From NCBI RefSeq assembly GCF_021129235.1, contig NZ_JAJOMA010000040.1, forward strand, positions 1 through 47,813: 47,813 nt of DNA, in the 5' to 3' direction. Under the pieces are notes generated by a model. It saw only the letters and a program-made list of their open reading frames with translations, did not search any database and was not told the origin of the DNA. Position numbers and translations under genes: made by a program. Source of the DNA: Kineosporia mesophila (GTDB lineage Bacteria > Actinomycetota > Actinomycetes > Actinomycetales > Kineosporiaceae). Position 1 is the first letter of the stretch. Every line of letters starts with the position of its first letter. Positions 1-8,200 of the stretch are shown here, piece by piece.

Positions 1-48
1 CGGCTCGGCTCGGCTCGGCTCGGCTCGGCTCGGCTCGGCTCGGCTCGG
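1..48. repeat. CGGCT pentanucleotide microsatellite
   Basis: About nine and a half head-to-tail copies of the 5-bp unit CGGCT run from the first base of the window until the pattern breaks at position 49. The array is cut by the window edge, so its true length is unknown. No gene is attached to it inside the window. Confidence 0.9.
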
Positions 49-126
49 GTTTTCGCGGTCACCGCTCCAGGTCCGGGGAGTGGTGTGTCTCGGAGGGCCG
101 GTACCTACAGATGGACAGGATCGCGA

Positions 127-169
127 TGTGTACACATGGTACATCCGGTACCACGTGTACCTTTTGTAC
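127..169 (+). promoter_or_regulatory. Orphan GTAC-array operator, second copy of the toxin-antitoxin operator
   Basis: This 43-nt segment matches 38 of 43 positions of the segment just before the antitoxin gene at 34666. Both copies carry five GTAC tetramers starting at offsets 4, 13, 22, 31 and 40, an exact 9-bp spacing. All five differences fall between the tetramers. TGTACA-type cores are the known operator element of YefM-YoeB systems. Here no antitoxin or toxin reading frame follows, so the site is orphaned. It may be a relic of a lost module or a spare binding site for the remaining antitoxin. Confidence 0.65.
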
Positions 170-217
170 TCGATCGAGGGGAGCCGCCCGCCGGCTCCGG
201 GTGCCGGCAAAACGCAA

Positions 218-253
218 GACGCGTGGCCCGGAATCGAACCCGGGCCACGCGTC
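218..253. other. Perfect 14-bp hairpin with tRNA T-loop-like apex
   Basis: Two perfectly complementary 14-nt arms (218-231 and 240-253) enclose an 8-nt loop. On the minus strand the apex reads GGGTTCGATTCC, which resembles the T-loop of a tRNA, but one base is missing for a canonical 5-bp T-stem with a 7-nt loop. No acceptor, D or anticodon arm could be assembled around it, so it is not an intact tRNA. It could be the remnant of a tRNA 3' end, a common integration site, or an unrelated hairpin. Confidence 0.4.
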
Positions 254-296
254 CACTGCTGAAGAGTCACCGTCGAGAGGTCACCGCAGGTCCGGT

Positions 297-360
297 GCTC
301 GCGATGTCTGGGGCTCGCGATGTCTGGGGCTCGCGATGTCTGGGGCTCGCGATGTCTGGG
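297..360. repeat. Four perfect copies of a 16-bp tandem repeat
   Basis: The unit GCTCGCGATGTCTGGG occurs four times without interruption, and the first four bases of a fifth copy follow. The array ends at the stop codon of the DUF808 gene (363-365), so it forms that gene's immediate 3' flank. Sixteen is not a multiple of three and no reading frame of interest uses it. Confidence 0.9.
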
Positions 361-362
361 GC

Positions 363-1307
363 TCAGTGCTCGGCCGTGGCTTTCTTCTTCGGCACGAAGT
401 GCATGATCGTCACGACGACTGCGCCGACGACCAGGCCGATGAGGGCCGAGCAGAGCGTGTTGACGCACCAGGCCAGTACGCCGCCGACCCCGCCGACGTC
501 GTGCACGCTCTCCTCGAGGTGGTGCACCAGTTCGTAGGGGCCGTGCCAGCCGAGTTCGTCGACGCCGACGAGCAGGATGTGGCCGCCCACCCAGAGCATG
601 GCCGCAATGCCGACGGTCGAGAGCACCGACAGCACCTTGGGCATGGCGGCGACGAGGCCGCGGCCCAGGGAGGCGCGTGCGCCCGGACCGGACTCGATCA
701 GCTTCAGGCCGACGTCGTCGACCTTCACGATCAGGCCGACCAGGCCGTAGACGACGACGGTGACGACCAGCGCGACGAAAGCCAGGATGATCGCGCGGGA
801 GACGAACGGCTCGTCGGTGACCTCGTTGAGGGAGATCACCATGATCTCGGCGGAGAGGATGAAGTCGGTGGTGATCGCGCCCTTCACCATCGCCTTCTCA
901 GCGTCCGGCCCGAGGGCGGCCGCGGTCTTCTCGGGCTGGTGGTCGCCGTGACCGCCGAACATCTCGTAGACCTTCTCGGCGCCCTCGAAGGCCAGGTACA
1001 CGCCACCGCACATCAGGATCGGCGTGAGCGCCCATTCGGCGAACTGACTCAGCAGCAGGGCAGCCGGGAGGATGAAGAGAATCTTGTTGCGCAGTGAGCC
1101 CAGCGCAATCTTCCACACGATGGGCAGTTCGCGGTCGGGGGTGAACCCGTGCACGTAGCGCGGGGTGACGGCCGTGTCGTCGATGACGACTCCCGCTGCC
1201 TTCGTACTGGCTCGTCCTGCGGCCGCGGCCACGTCGTCCACCGACGCGGCGGCTGCCTTCGCCAGTACGGCGATGTCGTCGAGAAGTGCCGCCAGACCGC
1301 CTGCCAT
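363..1307 (-). CDS. DUF808 family inner-membrane protein
   Basis: A 314-residue membrane protein of the DUF808 (YedI-like) family, whose biochemical role is not established. The N-terminus (MAGGLAALLDDIA, then an Ala-rich stretch with DDVAAAAGRAS) and the VDDTAVTPRYVHGF-like segment are typical. Several hydrophobic segments follow, for example KILFILPAALLLSQFAEW and the valine-rich helix near residue 190, along with the conserved KVYEMFGGH. Length matches the family. The ATG at 1307 has a GAGGGAG ribosome site 4-5 nt upstream. It stands alone, divergent from the secreted-protein gene at 1586, with tandem 16-bp repeats directly downstream. Confidence 0.88.
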   Translation of the reverse strand: MAGGLAALLDDIAVLAKAAAASVDDVAAAAGRASTKAAGVVIDDTAVTPRYVHGFTPDRELPIVWKIALGSLRNKILFILPAALLLSQFAEWALTPILMCGGVYLAFEGAEKVYEMFGGHGDHQPEKTAAALGPDAEKAMVKGAITTDFILSAEIMVISLNEVTDEPFVSRAIILAFVALVVTVVVYGLVGLIVKVDDVGLKLIESGPGARASLGRGLVAAMPKVLSVLSTVGIAAMLWVGGHILLVGVDELGWHGPYELVHHLEESVHDVGGVGGVLAWCVNTLCSALIGLVVGAVVVTIMHFVPKKKATAEH

Positions 1308-1585
1308 CGAACTCCCTCACTCGTGATCCGGGTGGGCACGGGGGCCCAGTCGTGCGCACAGCATCCCGTACCCCACCCCTACGGCGAGGGGACTCGCACC
1401 CGATCGGTGTCGCGAGGAACGTCACCCGGCCGGACGGGAACTTTCACAGGATCTTGACGGCTCGCTCCCCGTGACCGGGCGGTGACCAGGGGGAGAGCAT
1501 ATTCCCGAACCCGGCGGGCGATTTGCGCGCGCGGGCGTAAGTGTGACGAAATGTCCCCGCCGCCCACCGAGATCGAGGGAAATCC

Positions 1586-2191
1586 ATGGCCCCGCACGTC
1601 GGAAAGTCACTCGTCGCACTCCTCGGGGTGACCGGTCTTCTCGGGGTCGGCCTGCTGGCCACCCGGGGCCTGGACGACGCCGAGGCGACCAGTGCGGTCG
1701 CGGCGGTGCTGAGCCCGGAATCGACGCTGTCGGCGAGCCCACTGGCTGTCGACGCGGTGACCGACATCGCCGAGAGCACCCGGCAGTGCGCGCTGATGTC
1801 GTTCGACCAGATCTCCACGGTGACCGGTGGCGTGGTCGGGTACGACCCCGACCCGGCCGCGTTCGGTGGCGACGTGTGCTGGTGGAAGATCTCCGGTTCG
1901 GGCAAGGTGCCGGCCGGCACGCTGCTGAGCCTGTCGGAGACGCGGGACCTGCCGGCCACGACCTTCCGCACGTACGCGGCCGCGGCGGTGAAGAGCGGCC
2001 GGGCGCAGCGCGTGAAGGGCCTGGGCGAGCCCGCGCTCGTGAACGAGGCCGGGGAACTCGAGGTGTACTCGGCCGGCAGCTCGTACCGGGTCGGGTTCGA
2101 CATCCAGGACTCCCGCCCCTCGTCCCAGGAGCTCAAGGCCCTGCAGATCGAGCTGGTGCGGGTCTTCGTACAGTCCGGCACCGGGGCCTGA
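1586..2191 (+). CDS. Secreted or membrane-anchored hypothetical protein, DUF3558-like
   Basis: A 201-residue protein with a short basic N-terminus and a hydrophobic segment (SLVALLGVTGLLGVGLLATR) that looks like a signal peptide or anchor. The rest is soluble with two cysteines (QCALMS and GDVCWW), and the spacing resembles the actinobacterial DUF3558 lipoprotein fold, though no lipobox cysteine follows the hydrophobic segment. GAGGGA lies 5 nt before the ATG. Its stop codon is only 5 bp from the stop of the convergent GGDEF-EAL gene, leaving no room for a separate terminator. Function unknown. Confidence 0.7.
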   Translation: MAPHVGKSLVALLGVTGLLGVGLLATRGLDDAEATSAVAAVLSPESTLSASPLAVDAVTDIAESTRQCALMSFDQISTVTGGVVGYDPDPAAFGGDVCWWKISGSGKVPAGTLLSLSETRDLPATTFRTYAAAAVKSGRAQRVKGLGEPALVNEAGELEVYSAGSSYRVGFDIQDSRPSSQELKALQIELVRVFVQSGTGA

Positions 2192-2196
2192 AGAGG

Positions 2197-4425
2197 CTAG
2201 ACCTTCTCCTCGCGGGGCACGCGCTGGTCGGCCAGCCAGGCGTGCAGGGCCACGGCCGCGAGCGGTTTGGCGATCAGGTAGCCCTGGATCAGGTCGCAGT
2301 CACCGGCCTGCAGCCAGGTCATCTCCTCCTCCGTCTCGACCCCCTCGGCGACCACGGAAAGCCCGAGCCGGTGCGCCATGTCGATGGTGCTGGCGACGAT
2401 GATGCCGGTGCGGGCGTCGGTGCTGAGGCGACTGGTGAAGGCCCGGTCGATCTTCAGCGTGGCCACCGGCAGGTCGTGCAGGTAGGCCATGCTGGAGTAG
2501 CCGGTGCCGAAGTCGTCGACCAGCAGCTCGAACCCCAGATCGCGCACGGCGAGCAGGAAATCACCGGCCCGGCCGTGGCTGTCGACCAGCAGCGACTCGG
2601 TGATCTCGATCTTGATGGCGGAGGCGGGCAGGCTGCGCCGGGCCAGGCGCTGGGCCAGTTCGTGCTCCAGCGAGCCGTTCATCAGGTCGCTGGCCGAGAG
2701 GTTCACCGAGACCGCGATGTTGTAGCCCAGGCGGCGCAGCGCGTCCGCCTCGTCGAAGGCCAGATCCAGCACGATGCTGGTGATCTGGGGCATCAGCCCG
2801 GCGTGTTCGGCCAGCGGCAGGAACACGTCCGGCGGCACGAAACCGCGCTCCGGGTGCGTCCACCGCACCAGAGCCTCGACCGACCGGATCTGGCGCGTGC
2901 GCGCGTCCACGATCGGCTGGAAGGCCAGGCTCAGTTGATGACGGTCGAACGCGAGCCGTAACGCCTCGATGGTGGCCAGACGGTCCCAGGCACTGCTGTG
3001 CTCGGCGTCGTCGTACGTCTCGAATCCGGTGCGGGCGGTCTTGGCCCGGTACATCGCCATGTCGGCCTGGGCCAGGGCGCGGCCCACCTGGGTACCCGGG
3101 AGCAGCGAGGTGATGCCGATGCTGCCGCCCACGTGCAGCAGGGTGCCGCCCACGGTGAACGGTTCCTCGAGCGCGGCGATCAGCCCGGCGGCCGTGCGGG
3201 CCGCCTCGTCCCGGGAGGTCAGGGGCAGGTGCACGGCGAACTCGTCGCCGCCGAGGCGGGCGATCACCCCCGGTTCCGGCACCCGGGCGGCGAACCGGGT
3301 CGCGACCTCCCGCAGCAGCTCGTCGCCGACCTGGTGGCCGAGGGCGTCGTTGATCTCCTTGAACCGGTCCAGGTCGATGATCAGCACAGCGCCGGTGCCG
3401 GTGGTCTTTCGCTCCAGGAGGTCGTAGAACGCGCGCCGGTTGGGCAGTCCGGTCAGGCTGTCGGTACCGGCCACGCGGCGCATGTCGGACAGGGCCACGA
3501 CCTCGCGCATGGTCAGCGCCGTGCGCACCGCGAGCGCGCCCAGCGCCCCGATGGCCAGCACGATGGCCAGGGGGCTGGTGGAGAGCGATCCCAGGACCAG
3601 CACGGCCAGCGGCGGCAGGCTGAACAGCAGCGGCGCGAGGAACTCGCGGTTGTTCACCGTGCTGCTGATGCGCGGTGGGCCGGTCTCCTCCGGGCGCAGG
3701 GCGGCCAGGGCGATGAGGGCGTCGGCGACCAGGTACGAGGCGTCGTTCCAGCCGCCGTGCTCGAAGGTGCCGTCGATCACCAGCACCAGGTACCAGGAGT
3801 CGGCCACGGTGAACGCGAGGAACCCGGTGACGAGCAGGACCCAGCCGGGCTGTCGCCAGGCGCCGAGCGCGGCCATGGCCCCCACCGCGGCGGCGGCCAG
3901 ACCGAGGTCGACGACGGGGTAGGCGAAATTGGTGACGATCTCGGCCAGCGATCCCTCGACGGCAGCGTCGGTGATCCGGGGGAAGAGCATCAGCGACCCG
4001 ACCGAGGCCAGTCCCAGGCCGGCGATCGCGCCGTCGAGCAGGAAGCTGCTGCGCCGGTGGATGCGGGCACGCAGCATCAGCCAGATCGCGGCCACCGACA
4101 GCGGCGCCAGGGCCAGCCAGAGGGCGTCGGCCGGACCGGGGTAGGGCACGTCGTCGCGCCCGTCGTACACCAGCTGCCAGAGCAGGCTGCCGAGGGCGTA
4201 GCTGGCCATCCCGGCAGCGATCAGTGCCCAGGCCCGCCGGTCGGCAGGCACCCGGGTGGCGCGCAGCCCGCAGGTCACGGCCGAACCGGCGAAGACGAGC
4301 TGCGGAAGGCCGACGACGACGAGCTGGTTCAGGGTCAGCACACCCGACTCGCTGAGCGCGACCAGGACGCAGTAGACGAGCAGTGCGGTCACGACGACAC
4401 CACACATCCATCGCACCGCGCGCAT
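2197..4425 (-). CDS. Membrane GGDEF-EAL c-di-GMP turnover protein
   Basis: A 742-residue protein with about eight N-terminal membrane helices (residues 1-300), then a GGDEF domain and an EAL domain. The diguanylate cyclase signature GGDEF is intact at about residue 392. In the phosphodiesterase domain the EAL motif (EALVRW, about residue 517), the IEITES glutamate, the DDFGTGYSS loop (about 636) and the lysine of LKIDRAF are all present, so both activities look possible. The ATG at 4425 is preferred over GTG 4443 because GGAGAGGGGG sits just before it. The membrane part probably senses an unknown signal. A PilZ c-di-GMP receptor-like protein is encoded at 31877 in the same window. Confidence 0.93.
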   Translation of the reverse strand: MRAVRWMCGVVVTALLVYCVLVALSESGVLTLNQLVVVGLPQLVFAGSAVTCGLRATRVPADRRAWALIAAGMASYALGSLLWQLVYDGRDDVPYPGPADALWLALAPLSVAAIWLMLRARIHRRSSFLLDGAIAGLGLASVGSLMLFPRITDAAVEGSLAEIVTNFAYPVVDLGLAAAAVGAMAALGAWRQPGWVLLVTGFLAFTVADSWYLVLVIDGTFEHGGWNDASYLVADALIALAALRPEETGPPRISSTVNNREFLAPLLFSLPPLAVLVLGSLSTSPLAIVLAIGALGALAVRTALTMREVVALSDMRRVAGTDSLTGLPNRRAFYDLLERKTTGTGAVLIIDLDRFKEINDALGHQVGDELLREVATRFAARVPEPGVIARLGGDEFAVHLPLTSRDEAARTAAGLIAALEEPFTVGGTLLHVGGSIGITSLLPGTQVGRALAQADMAMYRAKTARTGFETYDDAEHSSAWDRLATIEALRLAFDRHQLSLAFQPIVDARTRQIRSVEALVRWTHPERGFVPPDVFLPLAEHAGLMPQITSIVLDLAFDEADALRRLGYNIAVSVNLSASDLMNGSLEHELAQRLARRSLPASAIKIEITESLLVDSHGRAGDFLLAVRDLGFELLVDDFGTGYSSMAYLHDLPVATLKIDRAFTSRLSTDARTGIIVASTIDMAHRLGLSVVAEGVETEEEMTWLQAGDCDLIQGYLIAKPLAAVALHAWLADQRVPREEKV

Positions 4426-4476
4426 GTTCCCCCTCTCCACCACCGTCGCAAGCTATCGACGCGGTACGGACGGGAC

Positions 4477-4505
4477 TTGATGTTTGTCGCCGCCTGCTCC
4501 ATAGA
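4477..4505 (+). promoter_or_regulatory. Candidate promoter of the thioesterase gene
   Basis: TTGATG (4477-4482) and CATAGA (4500-4505) are separated by 17 nt, a reasonable housekeeping-sigma arrangement. A start about 7 nt downstream would give a leader of roughly 25 nt that includes the GAAGGAG site of the gene at 4538. Confidence 0.4.
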
Positions 4506-4537
4506 TGATCTCGATCGTTTTCCGTCGAAGGAGTGGT

Positions 4538-5296
4538 ATGCGGCAATCTGTGGACCTGTGGTGCCGGCGTTTCCGCACGCCGTCGGCGGCGGGGGTACCG
4601 GTCGTGGCCCGACTGGTGTGCCTTCCGCACGCGGGCGGCTCGGCGTCGTTCTACCTGCCGCTGACGCGGGCTCTGGCCCCGGCCGGGATCGACGTGGTGG
4701 CCGTGCAGTACCCGGGTCGTCAGGACCGCAGCGCCGAGACGCCGGTGCGCGACCTGAGGGAGCTGGCCGACCGGGTGGCCGAGGCGGTGGGCGCCCTGCC
4801 CGGCGAGGTGCCCCTGAGCCTGTTCGGGCACAGCATGGGGTCGGCGGTGGCTTTCGAGGTGGCCCGGCGGCTGTCGAGCACAGGACGCGTGCCCGCGCGG
4901 TTGTTCGCGTCGGGGCGGCGGGCGCCGTCGGTCTCCGGGGGCGGGACGGTGCACCGGAAGGACGACGCGGGCGTGCTCGCCGAGATCCGGAGCCTGAACG
5001 GCACCGCGTCCCTGGTGCTGCAGGACGAGGAGCTGATGCGCCTGGCGCTGCCGGCCCTGCGGGCCGACTACGAGGCGATCGAGCTGTACCGGGCCTCACC
5101 TCAGGACTGCGTGGACTGCCCGGTCACGGTGCTCACGGGTGACGCCGATCCCCGTACTCCCCTGGACGAAGTGGCGGGCTGGGCCGGGCACACCACGACC
5201 GGCTGTGAGGTGAAGGTGTTCCCGGGCGGGCACTTCTACCTCAGCGAGCAGGTCGACGGGGTCGCCGCCCTCCTCCGGGAACGACTGCTGCCCTAG
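4538..5296 (+). CDS. Type II thioesterase (alpha/beta hydrolase)
   Basis: A 252-residue serine hydrolase of the type II thioesterase family, which removes wrongly primed or stalled acyl groups from carrier proteins of polyketide and non-ribosomal peptide synthetases. The nucleophile elbow GHSMG (Ser at about residue 99), the CLPHAGGSA oxyanion region, the YPGRQDR segment, the aspartate in TGDADP and the catalytic histidine in GGHFYL near residue 232 are all present. The ATG at 4538 follows GAAGGAG; the in-frame ATG at 4505 has no ribosome site. No synthetase or carrier protein is encoded nearby, so it is an orphan here and may act in trans. Confidence 0.9.
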   Translation: MRQSVDLWCRRFRTPSAAGVPVVARLVCLPHAGGSASFYLPLTRALAPAGIDVVAVQYPGRQDRSAETPVRDLRELADRVAEAVGALPGEVPLSLFGHSMGSAVAFEVARRLSSTGRVPARLFASGRRAPSVSGGGTVHRKDDAGVLAEIRSLNGTASLVLQDEELMRLALPALRADYEAIELYRASPQDCVDCPVTVLTGDADPRTPLDEVAGWAGHTTTGCEVKVFPGGHFYLSEQVDGVAALLRERLLP

Positions 5297-5469
5297 ACCT
5301 GCTTGGGCATGCCCCAACTCCCGCTTGGCCAGGGGAAAGGCCCGGTGGCGAGGTCTCGTCCGCACCCTCTACGGTTCGCCCAGCGGTGCACCACACTTCA
5401 CAGCACCCGACAAACTCGATCTTGTTAGTCTAGAAACTCAGCTTTACCGGCGACACCAAGGAGCAGGAC

Positions 5470-8190
5470 ATGCCGGCCGACCGGGCTGCACGACCGACCA
5501 TCCTGATCGTGGGCGGAGGCGTGGCGGGCACGCTCGTCACCCTCCACCTGGCCCGCCTGGCCGCGCGCCGGTCCACCGGGATCGACCTCGTGGTGCTCGA
5601 GCCCAGCGATCTGCTCGGCCGCGGCGTGGCGTTCGGCACGCCGGAGGACCGGCACCTGCTCAACGTCCCGGCCAGCGGCATGAGCGCCCTGCCCGAAGAG
5701 CCCGGGCACTTCGTGGCCTGGCGCGCGGCCGACTACGACGGCCAGCCCACCCACCCGTACGACTTCACCTCGCGACGCGAGTTCTCCCGGTACGTGCGGC
5801 TGCTGCTGACTGAATCGCTGCACGCCGCAGGCGACTTCGTCACCCTGCGACACGTGCAGCAGCAGGCCGTGACAGTGCGCCGGTCCGGCGCCGGAGCCGT
5901 CGTCACCACCGCGGCCGGCGGTGCGTTCGCCGCCGACGCAGTCGTGGTCGCGACCGGCCTGCCCGCCGCGGGCTGGGACTGGGCCCCCGAGAGTCTGCGC
6001 GAGTCGGCGTTCTTCGTCCCCAGCCCGTGGGCCCCCGGGGCCCTGGACGTGATCCGCCGCGACCGCAGCGGGCCCGCGTCCGTCCTGATGGTCGGGGCCG
6101 GGCTGACGATGGTCGACGTCGCGCTCTCGCTCAGTGGTGAGGACGCCGGTCGCGACGACCGGGTGCTGCACGCCCTCTCGCGCAGCGGCCGCCTGCCCCG
6201 CACCCACGCGCGTGGCCCGAAACTCCCCACGATCCCCGATGTCTCGGACTGGGACACCTCGATCGAGGAACTACGCAAGCAGGTCCGGCGGCACTTCACC
6301 GAGGTGGTCCGGGCCGGCGGCGACTGGCGCCCGGCCCTGGACGGTCTGCGGGTGCAGGTCTCGCACCTGTGGAGCCGGATGAGTGACGAGGACCGCCTCA
6401 CCTTCCTGCGCGAGGACTCCGGCTACTGGAACGTGCTGCGCCACCGCATGCCGCTGTCCAGCTCGGACAAGCTCAACGCCCTGCGGGCCGCCGGCCGGCT
6501 GCACCTGCACTCCGGCGCCACGGTCGCCGGCGCCGAGCCCCTGCCCCGCGGCGGCCTGCACGTCACCCTGACCGACGGCTCCACCCGGGACGTCGGCTGG
6601 GTGGTCAACTGCACCGGCCCCCGCACGGACATCCGCGAGCTCGGCAACCCGCTGCTGAACGACCTGCTCGCCCCGGTGCACGGCGTCGCCTCGGCCACCG
6701 TCGCCACCGGTGGCATGGGCCTGCGCACGGTCAACGGGCGCCTCATCGACTCGGCCGGCAGCCCGGAGGCCCCGCTGTGGACCCTCGGCGCCCTGCGCCG
6801 CGGTGAACTCTGGGAGACCACGGCCGTTCCCGAGATCCGCACCCAGGCGCTCGCCCTGGCCACCACGCTGCTCGACACCCTGGCCCCGCTCCCCCGGCGC
6901 CTGGCCGACGGCCGCCTGGTCAGCGGTCACCACCCGGTGGCCCGGCCCCGCGACCTGCTGGGCCTGCCGCTGTCCACCACCGCCGAGGCCGCGGCCAGCT
7001 TCAACGCCGGGCTGGAGCGCGTCATGCGGCTGGAGGCCGGCGCGGAGGACCTGCTGCGTGAGGCCACCGAGCACGACCCGGACTTCGCCCTGGCCCACGC
7101 CGCCCTGGCCATGCTCGGCCACGAGGCGGGCGCCCACGCCGACGTCACCGCCTCCCTGGCCGCCGCCCAGCGCGCCGTGGCACTCAAGGGCGACGACCGC
7201 GAGCGCAGCTTCGTCGACGTGATCGAGCGGCGCGTGCGTGACGTGCGCCGCTCCGGGGCCCAGGCCCTGATCGCGCACATCGCCGCCTACCCGCGCGACG
7301 TGCTCGCGGTCTCGGCCGCGGTGCCCACGATCGCCTTCTCCGGTGTCACCGACCTGCAGCAGGAGACCTGGGCGCTGGTCGAGGGCCTGGCCCCGGCCTA
7401 CGGCGATCACTGGTGGTACATCTCGCTGCTGGCCTTCACCCGGCAGGAACAGTCCCGGTTCGAGGAGGCCGCGCTGCTGGCCGAGAGCGCGCTGGCCTGT
7501 GAGCCCTCGTCCGGGCACGCGGTGCACGCCCAGACCCACGTGATGTACGAGACCGGACAGCACGACGAGGGACGCGTCTGGCTGGACCATTGGGTCGGGG
7601 AGACCGGGCGCTCGGCCGGGTACCGGGCGCACTTCGCCTGGCACGCCGCCCTGCACGAGCTGGCGCTGGGCGATCTGGACGCGGTGCGCCGCCGCTACCG
7701 GGCGCACCTGGCGCCGCCGGCCGTGACCGGCGTCCGGGCCCTGATCGACTCGGCCTCGCTGCTGTGGCGCTGGCGTCTGGTCGGCGACCGGCCGCCGCCG
7801 GCCGGGCCGGTGCTGGAGGCGATCGGCGAGGGCCTGCTCAAGACCCCGCAGACGCCGTTCATCGCGCTGTACGCCGCGATCGCGCTGACCGCGAACGACG
7901 ATGTGAAGGGGCTCGACGAACTGCGGTTGCACGCCCTCGGCTCGTCCGAGTCGTCGATGCACACGCTCGTCGTGGCGGCCTGCGAGGCGCTCACGGCGGT
8001 GGTGGAGGAACGCTGGTCCGACGCCTGGCCGATCCTGGAAGACCTCTACCCCCAGCTCGACCACTACGCCGGATCGGCGGCCCAGCGGGAGGTGTTCCAG
8101 GACACGCTGATCCACTGTCTGGTGCAGGACGGTGAGCAGACGCGGGCCCAGGAGCTGCTGGCGGCGCGCCCGGCGCGTCACCGTTGCTAG
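5470..8190 (+). CDS. FAD/NAD(P)-binding oxidoreductase fused to a TTC38-like TPR region
   Basis: A 906-residue protein with two halves. Residues 1 to about 490 form a flavin oxidoreductase of the FAD-NAD(P)-binding (pfam13454-like) type: a Rossmann motif GGGVAG at residues 13-18, the LLNVPASGMSAL segment, a second nucleotide site VGAGLTMVD near residue 205, and the late VVNCTGP segment. From about residue 500 to the end the sequence is helical and resembles the TTC38 TPR-like family (EHDPDFALAHAALAML, HAVHAQTHVMYETGQHDEG, AHFAWHAALHELALGDLDA). The frame is open throughout and AAGGAG precedes the ATG. The substrate is unknown. The short gene at 8201 follows within 10 bp and may be co-transcribed. 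Confidence 0.8.
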   Translation: MPADRAARPTILIVGGGVAGTLVTLHLARLAARRSTGIDLVVLEPSDLLGRGVAFGTPEDRHLLNVPASGMSALPEEPGHFVAWRAADYDGQPTHPYDFTSRREFSRYVRLLLTESLHAAGDFVTLRHVQQQAVTVRRSGAGAVVTTAAGGAFAADAVVVATGLPAAGWDWAPESLRESAFFVPSPWAPGALDVIRRDRSGPASVLMVGAGLTMVDVALSLSGEDAGRDDRVLHALSRSGRLPRTHARGPKLPTIPDVSDWDTSIEELRKQVRRHFTEVVRAGGDWRPALDGLRVQVSHLWSRMSDEDRLTFLREDSGYWNVLRHRMPLSSSDKLNALRAAGRLHLHSGATVAGAEPLPRGGLHVTLTDGSTRDVGWVVNCTGPRTDIRELGNPLLNDLLAPVHGVASATVATGGMGLRTVNGRLIDSAGSPEAPLWTLGALRRGELWETTAVPEIRTQALALATTLLDTLAPLPRRLADGRLVSGHHPVARPRDLLGLPLSTTAEAAASFNAGLERVMRLEAGAEDLLREATEHDPDFALAHAALAMLGHEAGAHADVTASLAAAQRAVALKGDDRERSFVDVIERRVRDVRRSGAQALIAHIAAYPRDVLAVSAAVPTIAFSGVTDLQQETWALVEGLAPAYGDHWWYISLLAFTRQEQSRFEEAALLAESALACEPSSGHAVHAQTHVMYETGQHDEGRVWLDHWVGETGRSAGYRAHFAWHAALHELALGDLDAVRRRYRAHLAPPAVTGVRALIDSASLLWRWRLVGDRPPPAGPVLEAIGEGLLKTPQTPFIALYAAIALTANDDVKGLDELRLHALGSSESSMHTLVVAACEALTAVVEERWSDAWPILEDLYPQLDHYAGSAAQREVFQDTLIHCLVQDGEQTRAQELLAARPARHRC

Positions 8191-8200
8191 ATTCTGCGCC

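Noticed and set aside
218-260. Complete tRNA gene on the minus strand
   Set aside because: Only a T-loop-like apex is present, one base short of a canonical T-stem, and no acceptor, D or anticodon arms could be paired.
297-360. CRISPR array
   Set aside because: The 16-bp units are contiguous with no spacers and no cas genes are present.
85-1097. Long plus-strand frames across 1-1100
   Set aside because: They are antisense to the DUF808 gene or run through the repeats and operator; no ribosome sites and no recognisable product.
4505-4537. ATG 4505 as thioesterase start
   Set aside because: No ribosome site, and it overlaps the likely -10 region; ATG 4538 has GAAGGAG.
2561-4954. Very long frames opposite or alongside the GGDEF-EAL gene
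   Set aside because: Arg/Pro/Gly-rich shadow translations caused by high GC at third positions; the GGDEF-EAL frame has clear domains.
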